A stretch of 64,000 nucleotides of DNA. Source: Blastobasis lacticolella. Lineage: Eukaryota > Arthropoda > Insecta > Lepidoptera > Blastobasidae. Made by a program: the position numbers and the translations under genes. The number at the start of each line of letters is the position of its first letter. Positions within the stretch are counted from its first letter, which is position 1. The stretch lies in the NCBI GenBank assembly GCA_905147135.1, contig LR990041.1, positions 23,977,712 through 24,041,711 of the forward strand, in the 5' to 3' direction. Under the pieces are notes generated by a model. That model was not told the DNA's origin and did not search any database. It saw only the letters and a program-made list of their open reading frames with translations. This document shows positions 22,276 through 33,140 of the stretch, piece after piece.

Positions 22276-23244
22276 ACGTCGCCACCAAATGCTGACGACG
22301 TAGAACCGCGCACGGTTGCGCATAGCAACTTGCACCCGAGTGATGCTACGTGATTGTTTCATGAGCCCAATCAACATATTATAAATTATCTATTACAAAA
22401 TTAAACAGATCACAGATTAGGTCTAACAAAAGTTTCACGATAAATACGCAAATTGTTTCAAACTTATACATTTAAGGTGCGCACTAATGTCGTTATTGTT
22501 TTAACATCAACAGTATGGAATACACGTTGTGTTAAATCAAATTAACCAATATTTATTGTATAGTATGTTATTTATAAATAGAACTTGTATTTAATATTTA
22601 CTTTATGAAAAATACGTCAAAAATAATCTTAAATCGTTAGAATAAAACATGGACAGCCTGTATATTTGATCACAAGACATTATTACGTTTGTAAATTATG
22701 AAAAAATACGATATCTCCTTTACAGATTATATTAAGAAGTACTTGAAGTAAATATGTATATGTTATGGAAATAATCAAAGTTATGTCTGTTGTATTAAAA
22801 ATCCTTTTGTATACACAACACAATTAGGTACATCGTTTGTGCGTAATATTGAATTGAAAGGCTATAGTGAGTAACGGAAGATAAGTAGTTGTTGGTTTAA
22901 TCAAACGGCATTAAAAAGGGTAATCTTTACCTCTACACTACAGCGCGCGAACCTGCGAGCCAGCAACTTAAGGTTAATAGATCTGCCGGAAAATACCTTC
23001 ATCAACATGCATAAAGCCACAATTTTAAATACTTGTCGTATTGTGCGCAAGTTTCTCCAAGAAGATACGACCCGCAACCAAATTGAAAGTGAGGTGCACT
23101 TGGAGTAATCCCGTGAAATTCTCTTATATTACCGGTCACACTAAGTGACAGAGATAAAATAAAATAAACAAACAAATAATAATAATAAAACGGACAGAAA
23201 AAAAAATTAATTTCTCATAATAATAATAAGTCAAATTAAATCAA
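22276..23244. other. Spacer between the two LINE copies, with an RT scrap
   Basis: AT-rich and non-coding, apart from about 60 bp at 22911-22975 (-) that spells the LARRFARC / VKITLF region of the LINE family at 4089-6672. Confidence 0.45.
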
Positions 23245-26195
23245 TCAAAATTTCTTTATTGATTAGGACATTAAATATCTCTTTCAATCGTCAAAAAGGA
23301 GGGCGGGGTTGGAAAGTAGGAAGGAAACACACAGTGACACGCTGACCGCCCTATGGCCGTAGATAACGTATCCCTCGCCAACCACGACCGAACCATGCTC
23401 GACAATGCCAGGCAGAGCCGGAACGCTATATTATATTATCGTATGTCTATAGGTATGTCTAGTTTAATTAAGAAAAACCACCTAAAACTACAGCAAGAGT
23501 AAGCCAGTCCACCAAGGCAGCACCCGTTCACGAGTATAACGCAGGGCCCAGCCATCGTCCAATTCAACCATATTTGAGGGAAAAGAGCGACCCGGCCCCC
23601 ACGCCACCGCCAGACAGACTTTTAAGTGAGCGTGCATCACACATGCTGTATGTGGTAGGTAGTCGCTATCACCCTACTCTATCCTATCCCTTCCCTATCG
23701 CTACCTTACCCCTAGCCTATCCTAACATTGCCTTAACCCAACCCTACCACTACCTTACCCCTACCCTAACACTACCTAACCCTGACCCTACCACTATCTT
23801 ACCCCTACCCAACCCTTACCGCTATCTTACTTAACGCCGCTTCCAAGGTGGTTCTCCGTGGGGGAAAGAAACGGCAAGAAACCCACAGAGCCTACGTTAA
23901 TTCTTTTTTTTTTTCAAACATGTCTTATGTACTAATACATTATTTGTCCTATATACTATCTTAAAAGTAAATACCTGTATAGAACAGCAGTTCAGTCCCA
24001 TGGACTTTTGTCATTTACATATTCAGATATACTATAATAACTTTTTTGTCATAATTTGTTTTTTATAGCGACTTTAAATTTATTCAATGGTAAATTCTGA
24101 ATATCCGTTGGAACCTTATTATAAAAGCGTACACATTGACCCATAAATGATTTGTGGACTTTGGCTAGACGACAAGCACCAGCAACAAGCTTATCTTTAT
24201 TTCTCGTATTAATATTATGAACATCACTATTCTTCTTAAATAAGTGTACATTTTTATGAACATACATTAAGTTCTCATATATATATTGTGACGGCATTGT
24301 CATTATATCAATATTCCTGAATTTATCTCTAAGTGAAGTTCTAGGTCTCAATTGATAAATCGCGCGAATAGCCCTTTTCTGCAATACAAATACATTGTGC
24401 CAGTCGGCAGCGTGTCCCCACAGCAGTATGCCATATGCCATAATACTGTGGAAATAACTAAAATAAACTAATCTTGCTGTAGCCTCGTCAGAAATACCCC
24501 GTATTTTCTTTACAGCATATGCTGCAGAACTTAGCCTTTTCGCCAATTTATCAATGTGAGGACCCCATTGCAATTTATTATCCAGAGTAAAGCCTAAAAA
24601 TACTGTAGAATCAACAAGATTTAAATTTTCGCCTTTTGTTTGTACATTAGTGGGCACTGATCTAACATTTGGCAAAGAGAATTTTAAACATTTTGTCTTC
24701 TTGCCATTCAGTAATAAATTATTAACCGTAAACCAGTTTACCACTTCTGCAATAGCCTTGTTCACGTCTTCATATGTTAATTGTTGTCTTTTTACTTTAA
24801 ACACTAAAGATGTATCGTCCGCGAACAAGACAATTTCATGGGTATCTTTTACAAAGTACGGTACGTCATTTACATAAACAAGAAACAAAAACGGGCCCAA
24901 AATAGATCCCTGGGGGACACCCATAGAGACAACAGACCCCATAGATCTCTCTCCGTTTACATCAACTTTTTGAATTCTATGACTCAAGTATGAATTTAGC
25001 AAGTTCAGGGCCAAGTCCTTTATTCCATAATGTTGTAATTTCCTGACCAAAATATCATGATTAACGCAATCAAAGGCTTTGGATAAATCACAGAAAACCC
25101 CTAAGGCATCACGTGATTCCTCCCAGGCCCCAAAGATATGTTTAATAAGTTCAACACCAGCATCAGCTGTTGAACGACCGCGAGTAAAATCGAATTGTTT
25201 ATGATGCAATAGGTTACCTCCATAAAAATGAGCTTTTAGTTGATTTAATATGATTTTCTCAAATATTTTACTTAGAGTCGGTAAAATTGAAACTGGTCTA
25301 AAATTTGTAGGATCCGTTGTATTACCAGTTTTCAACAATGGAATAACTTTACTGTGCTTCATCAGGTCAGGAAATTCACCATTATCAACACAATTATTAA
25401 ATATATTCGCTAAGTGGACAGCAATAACATCAATTACAGAGCTAATAATTTTTACTGACATACCATCAATGTCGGCAGTTGCTTTCATTTTTATGGTTTC
25501 AAAAGCCTTAACTATATCTTGAGGTGTTGCATGCTCGAACTTAAAATCGATGACACTCTCGGGTACATTTTGCTTTAACAAGGATTCAGCGAGAGCAGGA
25601 GACGAATTTAAGGATTTCGTAGTTGACACTGGAATGGCTGTAAAAAAATTATTGAAAGCCTCCGCAACTTCCGAGTTTTTGGTAACAACATTATCATTTA
25701 TCTTTAAACTGTACTTAGTATCGCGATTTGTTACTTTTCCAGTTTCACTATTTATTATCTGCCATGTGGATTTTACTACATCTGTGCTATTTTTTAGTTT
25801 GTTTTTAATGAAATTCGATTTAGCTGTAGCACAAACGCGTTTAAATAACTTGGAATAATGTTTAACATACTCAGCAAATTCTACGCTATTATTATACGCC
25901 CGTTCTGCATAGAGCTCATATAATTTATTTCTACTCTTATGTATTCCTGCTGTCGCCCGATCGCTAAACATAAGTTTGCTGTTTACTGCCTTCACCTTTG
26001 GTTTGAATATACTATTACTTTCAGTTTTTGTCATGTGTAAAACTGAATTATAATATTCATTTGTATCATCAAAATACTTTAAATTAGATGATTTCTCTAT
26101 AATGTTATTTCTAAAACTGTTTAGACGGTTGTTGTTAATTGGTACAAATTTAATAGTATTTTTTGTTTCTTTCCTCATATTAACATTAAGGATTT
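23245..26195 (-). mobile_element. LINE copy 2, 5' truncated but with intact RT
   Basis: This copy lies inverted relative to copy 1. Homology to copy 1 starts at about 26192, just after the endonuclease; everything 5' of that is missing, the usual result of incomplete target-primed reverse transcription. The 3' UTR has the minisatellite (CTACCC on the plus strand) and the same end at 23245. Confidence 0.8.
23665..23835 (-). repeat. G-rich minisatellite in LINE 3' UTR (copy 2)
   Basis: Repeats of TACCCCTACCCTA on the plus strand, G-rich on the sense (minus) strand; the counterpart of 21633-21865. Confidence 0.8.
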
Positions 26196-26223
26196 CGAAA
26201 TCGGAATTTTTTATTGATGTCAA
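24049..26223 (-). CDS. Reverse transcriptase of LINE copy 2 (no endonuclease)
   Basis: An uninterrupted frame of 724 residues. The first 15 or so come from flanking DNA; the rest is the ORF2 linker, RT and C-terminal domain: NFRPVSILPTLSKIFEK, DLSKAFDCVNHDILV, GVPQGSILGPFLF and the catalytic LFADDTSLVF, then KLQWGPHIDKLAKRLS and the end region QNLPLNKFKVAIKNKL. No stop or frameshift is seen, in contrast with copy 1, so it is probably younger. Without endonuclease and ORF1 it is unlikely to move on its own. Clade is in the Jockey/CR1 part of the LINE tree by its motifs; a firmer call needs a tree. Confidence 0.75.
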   Translation of the reverse strand: MTSIKNSDFEILNVNMRKETKNTIKFVPINNNRLNSFRNNIIEKSSNLKYFDDTNEYYNSVLHMTKTESNSIFKPKVKAVNSKLMFSDRATAGIHKSRNKLYELYAERAYNNSVEFAEYVKHYSKLFKRVCATAKSNFIKNKLKNSTDVVKSTWQIINSETGKVTNRDTKYSLKINDNVVTKNSEVAEAFNNFFTAIPVSTTKSLNSSPALAESLLKQNVPESVIDFKFEHATPQDIVKAFETIKMKATADIDGMSVKIISSVIDVIAVHLANIFNNCVDNGEFPDLMKHSKVIPLLKTGNTTDPTNFRPVSILPTLSKIFEKIILNQLKAHFYGGNLLHHKQFDFTRGRSTADAGVELIKHIFGAWEESRDALGVFCDLSKAFDCVNHDILVRKLQHYGIKDLALNLLNSYLSHRIQKVDVNGERSMGSVVSMGVPQGSILGPFLFLVYVNDVPYFVKDTHEIVLFADDTSLVFKVKRQQLTYEDVNKAIAEVVNWFTVNNLLLNGKKTKCLKFSLPNVRSVPTNVQTKGENLNLVDSTVFLGFTLDNKLQWGPHIDKLAKRLSSAAYAVKKIRGISDEATARLVYFSYFHSIMAYGILLWGHAADWHNVFVLQKRAIRAIYQLRPRTSLRDKFRNIDIMTMPSQYIYENLMYVHKNVHLFKKNSDVHNINTRNKDKLVAGACRLAKVHKSFMGQCVRFYNKVPTDIQNLPLNKFKVAIKNKL

Positions 26224-26379
26224 ATCACTGTTAATCGATGTCGATATTTCATGTTACCACTTGTCCAAATATTCCTCCTCATCCTCATAATAATATCATA
26301 ACAAAGCTCACATCCGGAACAGGTCGACGACATGGCAATTTAACCTTCCATCTCCATCATCAGATCAGCTCACTCATCA

Positions 26380-26620
26380 TATTAGAGCCCATAACAGTCC
26401 ACTGCAGGACTTAGGGCGTCTCCCATGAAAGGAGAGGTTATTGCCATTATCCCTACGCTTGACGGGTTCGAGATCGCAGTGTCATAAATACAACAGTGAA
26501 AAACGCTGCTGCCCATTTTTGTGTCTCCAGAGACTCAATTTGTTGAAGTGTGAAGGTGTTAGTGCTATTCTACTCTGCCGGATACCACACAACTAGCCAA
26601 TCATTTGACCGCCAACTCAT
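26380..26620 (+). repeat. Dispersed repeat 'C'
   Basis: It runs from 'cataacagtccactgcaggac' through 'ggttattgcca' and 'aaacgctgctgcccat' to 'ctactctgccgg', in the same order as the copy at 35150-35400; part is shared with 49455-49610. No coding frame. Superfamily unknown. Confidence 0.7.
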
Positions 26621-26639
26621 CTTGTTTTAAGAGAATGTC

Positions 26640-27420
26640 TATCTAGAAACAGTTCACTCTAGCCCACATAAAATCGGCACAGAAAGGTACCTTCTGTTGA
26701 CGACAAGTCGAAGTGGCAATTCTACCTCGTCCGAGTGTTGTAATGTTGGTACTGTATTGGTCCCTGTTTTGTGTTAGAGGGGTGGGCGTAATACGTTAGC
26801 GCGGGGGCTAGGGAGACCCGATCAAAAGGCTCTTCGCTGGCTGCCCGCCACTTAATAAGTGACTCGATCCCGAGCATCACTTTGTCACTTTCAACCTCCG
26901 ATCCGGAAGGCTGTCCTGTCAATTGCGCGCAAAATCCTAGGAAAGCATGTCGTGCTGGAATAGGAGACCGGAGTGAGCCCGGCAGAGTTCTAGCCCCCCC
27001 CCCCTTCCGTCATAGTAATGCTGTATTGAGATCTACAAAGTGGATAATGGCTAGAGCAAAATTCAAATTAATCGGCGGATTTGGAGAGAAACAAATGAAC
27101 ACACACACCTGGGAGATAAAAAAGCCGATTTTTTGTATAATTTCTTTGCCAAAAACTAAACTTTGTATGATGAGCGCCTACCACCTCGCAGTGTGAGGGC
27201 AACATGCCCACTTTTTAATTATTATATATACACAATTATTGCCTCCACCGCTTCTTAAATGTCCTTTCAGATTGTTTAAGGTTGGCTGGAAGAAATCCCA
27301 TTGTGTGATAAGCCCGCCTTTGCTTTGTAAAATTATTTTTGTATTTCCTGTATTTATTAAGCAATAAAGAGTTTATATACATACATACATACATGCTTGA
27401 AGTTCGTTTTACCCAAAAAA
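26640..27420. other. No recognisable feature
   Basis: GC-richer DNA with a run of C near 27000 and a CATA microsatellite near 27380. No exon or RT motif found. Confidence 0.35.
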
Positions 27421-27454
27421 TTATATTACTTCCCTCTTTGCTCTGTAAGTTTTG

Positions 27455-27830
27455 ACATAGCCAAGGCACTTGACCGAGTCTGGCATAGGGCACTGCTATA
27501 AAAACTCCCGAAGTACGGTATTCCCGAGGGCAATTGGATATCCAGCTTTCTGTCTGGACGAAGCATCCAAGTCGTTGTCGATAGATGCTACTTCGATACC
27601 AAGACTATAAATGCTGGAGTACCTTGATGTTTAGTGTTATTTCCCACACTATTTCTTCTGTTTATCAATGATATGCTGTATAATATGCCCACTATTAATT
27701 GTAAACGTGCCCGTTCCGAGGTGTCGGAAAGCCGAATTAGACTTGTGTCGGACATTGAACATACCTTGGAGCAGGTTGCTCAGTGGGGCAGACAAAAAAT
27801 ATCCGTTTGACATAGTGCCTGTGTAAATGT
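27455..27830 (+). pseudogene. CR1-like LINE RT fragment
   Basis: The frame reads AKALDRVWHRALL, a stop, KLPKYGIPEGNWISSFL, then INAGVP, a stop, and LFPTLFLLFINDMLYN. This corresponds to the RT part of the remnant at 16500-16760. In-frame stops mark it as dead. Confidence 0.7.
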
Positions 27831-28029
27831 TCTAAGACACCTTGTGAGGGAGTTAACCTGATAATGAAGACGGAAGGTGGCTGCAGATACCTTAGCTGAT
27901 ATTTGGTTGAATTAAAATTTTGCATACGCATTAACGTCAGAGAACCATTCAATGTTTTGGTGTCAGTTAGCTGCTCTGATAATGGCGATGGAAGGTGGCT
28001 AAAATAACTCTTACAATACTGAAAATAAA

Positions 28030-28242
28030 ACAATGCCGTTCTATTCAGAAGGTCGGAAAGAATGTTTCTCGCTCGTACGATTCGGATGTGGAATGAGCTC
28101 TCAGCCACAATGTTTCCTTTGGATTATGACATGGGATCGTTCAAGACGTATACTGGAGGTCGCTGCAGAGGCGGGCAATGCATTGGTAACACCTCTGGTG
28201 TTGCTGATGTCCATAAGCGGCGGTGACAACTTTCTATCAGGT
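28030..28242 (+). pseudogene. CR1-like LINE C-terminal fragment, second subfamily
   Basis: The block from 'aatgtttctcgctcgtac' to 'gacatgggatcgttcaaga' and 'ggtgttgctgat' matches 55860-56010. It stops abruptly at 28242, where the tail of a minus-strand LINE begins, so the later element inserted into it. Confidence 0.65.
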
Positions 28243-28244
28243 TT

Positions 28245-29085
28245 TTTTTTATACTACCAAGGTGGCAAACAAGCTTACGGTCTGCCTGATGGCAAGTAGT
28301 CACCGCAGCCTATGGACGTTTGCAATACCAGGGGCATCACCCACGCGTTGCCGACCCCGTAAAAACCTTTTAACCCTTTTCTTGAAGAACTCCATGTTGT
28401 ACTCTCCAGGTAGTTCATTCCACAACTTTAGTGTGCGTGGGAGAAAGTTCCTTTGGAACCGCACAGTTTGGGACCAGTTTGGCTCCAAGGTGTGAGGATG
28501 AACTCCCTGTCGGTGGCGAGCGGTGCGATGATAGAACGTAGATGTAGGCATCATGTCAAACAGTTCTTCAGAACAAACACCGTTGTACAAGCGGTAGAAC
28601 ACACAAAGGGAGGCGAAATCCCTCCGCTTGCTCAGCGGCTCAATACCACTTGTGAGCATGGTATCATCGACAATTCTCAAAGCGCGCTTTTGGATCGAGT
28701 TACAAGGTCCAAACTGATATGCCGGTGCTCCCGCCCATAGATGAGAGCAATACTCTAAATGGGGTCTGACTTGAGCCTTGTATAGGAGAAGTCGTTGCCC
28801 CGGTGTGAGAAATTGCTTAGACCTGTTAAGCACACCCAGCTTTTTAGAAGCGAGCTTGACCTTTTCTTCCAGGTGCCGTTTAAAAAAACTGTTTAGGCTC
28901 CTTTGATTTGCCCTGACCAAGAATAGCAGGACTATTCTTGGTCTAGGCAAATCGAAGGCAGCCAGGTTCTGGCGGTGAAGCCGGATGGTGGGCAGAAGGT
29001 TCCAAGTTCGTTCCAATAAGGAGTCCAACTTCCTGCTCTTTCGTGCATTCCCGCAACAGCGATCGTCATAGATTAGGTGCATGGT
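28245..29085 (-). pseudogene. CR1-like LINE ORF2 C-terminal part and 3' end
   Basis: A 260-codon frame (28300-29082) covers the region downstream of RT: QRLLLYKAQVRPHLEYCSHL, SIQKRALRIVDD, CVFYRLYNGVCSEELFDMMP, LWNELPGEYNMEFFKKRVKR. It ends in the 3' tail 'aaacgtccataggctgc...gtttgccaccttg' and an A-run at 28245. The RT core is missing by 5' truncation. This copy identifies the many short tails in the window (13189, 16050, 50470, 56968, 61985) as one family. Confidence 0.75.
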
Positions 29086-29154
29086 AGTGTTACAACACTA
29101 AGCGGGGGCTGTGTCCACTCACACCTAGGTTTGCCATGTCAACAGTAAAGTTCC

Positions 29155-29291
29155 TATGTGGCGACCACGTACCTGAAGACGCAGTGCGGGTAGACCTCCT
29201 CACAAGGTACCAGCTGGATGCGAAAGGCACAGGACCGGCCTTGGAGGAGGCCTATGCCCAGCAGTCTTTCGGCTGACATGATGAGGTGATT
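29155..29291 (+). repeat. BovB/RTE LINE 3' end fragment
   Basis: The stretch 'gtggcgaccacgtacc...taccagctggatgcg...ggcctatgcccagcagt' and a degenerate TGATGA tail match the 3' end of the BovB-type element at 58745. Confidence 0.65.
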
Positions 29292-30023
29292 AAGGTGGGA
29301 GCACCACATAGAAGGGCTATGTGGTAAGCTGAGTAATGTGCACATGCTATTTCGCCTTAATGCATTCAATTTTGCAATTCGGATCTGAATCCCTTAAAAT
29401 ATTTATTTACTCTACCATCATTGGTTATCCTGCAAACGATATTGTGTGTAATTGTGGACGGTGTACAATGCAAATATTGATAGAAAACCGCAAATCGATG
29501 TACAAGATAGCCGTTTGGTACACGGGTACTTCAGATGAAAACAATCATTTTAAGCGGTAGTTCTTAAAAATATTCCCAAGGGAGGAGCAGTAATTACGTC
29601 ATTAATTTTTAATACGGAAAAAAAAACATTATAAACCTATCTTATTTGGCATCATGAGCCGTTTCTAACAATATACCACTATCACCTGTGGGCTACCTGT
29701 TTTATATAAATTCAAGAAATATTTTCAAAACATACCAAGTTTGGGCTCCTCCAGGTAGGAGACGGCTTAGTAAATTTTTGTAATACATACGTTTACGTTA
29801 CGTTTTTTTTCACGTAGCCCGACCATTATAAATATTAATCTGGCCCTCTATTACTAGGAATCAGGATGTCCCCTCATTCAATGCTTGCAACAAGACGGAT
29901 CTATCGTCTATCCTGCGCAGACAGGCAAAGTCAAATAATGTGACTCACGCATTGGAGCCCAATGTTTCTTTCTTTCTTACGTTCAAAGTGTATAATCGAA
30001 TTCCCAAAGAAAATTATCACTGA
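29292..30023. other. No recognisable feature
   Basis: AT-rich non-coding DNA; a 74-codon frame at 29336 has no splice borders or motif. Confidence 0.35.
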
Positions 30024-30039
30024 AGCGACCAATGATAGT

Positions 30040-30284
30040 CGTCGTCGTCGTCCTAGCGCTTATCCCGACCTCTGCCAGGGTCCGCTTTCCTACTCAATCT
30101 TCTCCACTTCAGTTGGTTTTTGGCATCTTCTCGTCGTAAGCCGTTGGCTCTCGCATTCGACTCAGCGATGTCAATCCATCGCTTCTTGGGTCGCCCACGG
30201 GGCCTCTTTCCTGATACCAGCAGATTCAGGCACCTATTCCCCACATATCCCTGAGGCTTACGCAACACGTGACTAAACCAGCGT
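30040..30284 (-). mobile_element. RTE-type LINE 3' end with 16-bp target duplication
   Basis: The minus strand encodes the protein end VSGKRPRGRPKKRW...KWRRLSRKADPG, typical of RTE LINEs, then a stop and a tail of GAC repeats. The flanks are exact repeats AGCGACCAATGATAGT (30024-30039 and 30285-30300), a target-site duplication. It is a severely 5'-truncated insertion; the intact duplication suggests it is rather recent. Confidence 0.85.
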
Positions 30285-30464
30285 AGCGACCAATGATAGT
30301 ATTTTCATATGGAAACTCATGTGTTGTTTCAGAAAACTTTTTACAAGCTTAACGATTGTTATGACTTATATATTTTTATATACTTTGACATTAATTATCT
30401 ATTATTATTATTGAAAAATAGAAGGAGGTCCGAACAACCCAGCCTATATGACTCATTAGGCGAT

Positions 30465-30695
30465 TCGAGAATTGTCGCCATAGTAAAAGTTGTAAAAAAT
30501 GTAAAATTCTTTCCAAAGACATATCGCTTAACGTTATTGGCCATATAGGCCCAATTTTTCTGTACAAAATGAAGTTTATTTTAATTGACCATATTTTTTT
30601 CTCACAGCTATGCGAGAATTGTCGCCATAATAAAAGTAGTAAAAAATTAAAAATTCTTTCTAATGACATCGCTCAACGTTATTGATCATATAGGC
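30465..30695 (+). repeat. Tandem pair of about 80-bp repeats
   Basis: 'gagaattgtcgccata' to 'aacgttattg..catatagg' occurs twice, at 30469-30547 and 30611-30691, with few differences. No coding capacity. Confidence 0.7.
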
Positions 30696-31129
30696 GTAGG
30701 TCCATAAATTTCTGCCGGTCCTCCTTTATTGCAATGTTTGTTATTTGAACAAAGCAACGATTTATTACAATATACGGTAATATAACTTATATGTTACCTT
30801 ATTTAATGTCTGTGACATTAGATAATTTTTTATTTATGTAGGTACATATCCAATTATTATTATTACTTACCAAGTGACATTTATACGTATTATAATTGAC
30901 ATGTAATTGATGAAATGAATATTACCAAATAAATAATATGAATATAATGTTGCAATAACTTCATTCATTCAAGAACCTCGACCTCTAGAGAATGTACACT
31001 GTCATTAAAAAAGCTCAAAAGCTTGTAGATTACAAGGTCATCAAATTTGACAATTGCATTGGTTATGAAGCGATATTTGACAACTTACAGCGTCCCTTTT
31101 GGACACGTTATGCCTATGCGTAATTAAAA

Positions 31130-31395
31130 ATATATATATATATATACTAGCGGACCCGACAGACGTTGTCCTGTCTACACGTCTTTAATTTGAAAATTTC
31201 AAACTTTTTTTAATAAGCTAAAACATTCTGGACCATTTTGAATCTAATTGAATCTAATCAAAATTGTGAATCTAAACCATTCCCAGATCCCCTTGAACAC
31301 ACACAAAAAATTTCATCAAAATCGGTCCAGTCGTTTGAGAGAAGTTCAGTGACATACACACTCACAGAAGAATTATATATATAAAGATATATATA
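31130..31395 (+). repeat. TA-flanked dispersed repeat
   Basis: The block starts 'ctagcggacccgacagacg' and ends near 'aaatcggtccagtcgtttg' and 'acagaag', bordered on both sides by TA-dinucleotide runs. I recognise both ends as belonging to a repeat common in insects. No coding capacity. Confidence 0.5.
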
Positions 31396-31399
31396 TAAA

Positions 31400-32893
31400 G
31401 ATATAGATTATTACTTCAGCTGTGAGTTGGCTTCTTCTACGCCTCTATATCTTATTGCTTTGATATAAAGCGTTGGCGACACGCGTTGTGCTGTCAATAA
31501 ATGTCATTCAAAATTGTGTGAATGTCTAATGGGCACGCCGACGCGCTTGATATAACTTGGGTCAAAGTTATGGTAACAAGTATAATATATTACAATCTGC
31601 TATTTGGACTTGTATTCTGGTTTGCTGCCTTACCTCTTTTCCATGGTTTCTCCTCCATGCTTGATGAATCATCCAAATAGCTGCACACACCTGGAAGTAG
31701 TCATCTCCCTGTAATTTTTTTTTTCACCTTACTCGCATAGATACCTATATGTTCGCTATTGTACTCATTTTTGTTTGATGTATCTAATTAAGTAGATTTT
31801 AGATATTTTAGATTTATTTATTACTCTTCTACAGTTTACATAATAATATAACATTTATTATCATATATCTATAAAAGAGATCGTCAAAATGAATACAATA
31901 TTGTAAAAAATTACATCATTGTAAAACTTATTTAAAAATGTGTAAATGTCAAAAAATAAATTAATAATCCGAAGTTTTATATAAAATATAGATAAGAATT
32001 TCCTCTAATTAATAAATTACCCAGGAGGTAAAATATTCAGTAAAATAATAAATGAAATATATGTAAATATTGGTAAATTACACAATCAAATGTCAAAAAT
32101 ACAAATAAGAAATTCATTATTTAAGATTAAATGTCTATAACAAAAATAACTACAACAATGTCAATAACAAAATCAATGGATATGTCAAATAAAGTATGTA
32201 TATAATAAAGAATATAATATATCATCATCGCGTCAGCAGTCATTACAGTCGACTAATGGACTTCAGTCTCCTTAACAGTAGTGGCCGTATTTACCAGAAT
32301 CTCCACGCTTAACACGTGGGTTGTAGACTGCAGTTTTTAAAAATGTTACAAAAACACAACAGACTTCAAAAACCTAAACAAAAACCGGCCAAGCGCGAGT
32401 CGAAAACGCATTCAAAGTGTTTCCCTAAATTCAAGAAAAAAAAAATCTTCAAAAGCAGTAACATTATTAACCCTAAAACAACAAAAGACTGTAAAACTCC
32501 ATTAATTCCGAAACCTTAATGCGCAATTCCGACTCGCTATTGGTTAGTGTTCACTCCATCATTATCCGAGTGGTCAATACCGTAGGCACGCAATAACGCT
32601 TCCTTCTCCCTCTTCTCCAATTCGTTCGAACTTCGGCATTCTCACGTAGCTGCGTAGTAAGCCGTTATCTCTCGCATGCGACTCGGCGATACATTGCGCG
32701 TTGCCTAGCCTGTCACTGATGTCAGATTTACATTTGTCATTCAGAAGTGTCAGATTTCAAGTGTTCAGTGAAGTTGTCAAGTACAGTATTCAAGTACAGT
32801 GGTGTAAACCGATCAGATAGTAGCTTGTTCTTACAGTGTAATGCACTTGTACTCGCCACTCGCCATTGTCCTTGACTAACGTAAATTGGGCAT
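31400..32893. other. No gene; repeat scraps only
   Basis: Mostly AT-rich. Scraps: a repeat 'C' piece near 32300, 'aaaccggccaagcgcgagtcg' at 32384 (a common lepidopteran repeat), and RTE-like 'gtaagccgttatctctcgca' near 32658. Confidence 0.4.
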
Positions 32894-33140
32894 GACGACC
32901 TGAGTGGTTCAGTTGGTCAACATGCAGGTCTGCCACGCAGAGGTCCCGGGTTCGATTCCAGGACGGGCAGAAATTTTAATGATGAATTTTAATTTCTGTT
33001 ACGGGTCTGGGTGTTTTATGTATAATAAGTATGTATTTTAAAGCATATGTGTAGTTTATCAGTGGTCTAGCACCCATAACACATGCTTTGCTTACTTTGG
33101 GGCTAGATGGCTCTGTGTGAGTGATCCAAGCATTGTTTAC
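32894..33140 (+). repeat. tRNA-derived SINE, family A
   Basis: The GACGACCTGAGTGGTTCAG head, the B box GGTTCGATTCC and the body to 'gctagatggctctgtgtgag' are complete; the end is not A- or T-rich. The best-preserved head of the family in this window. Confidence 0.8.

Noticed and set aside
32894..33000. Functional tRNA gene
   Set aside because: The box B and tRNA-like head belong to a SINE: the same sequence with the same body occurs four times, and no proper cloverleaf or anticodon stem is present.
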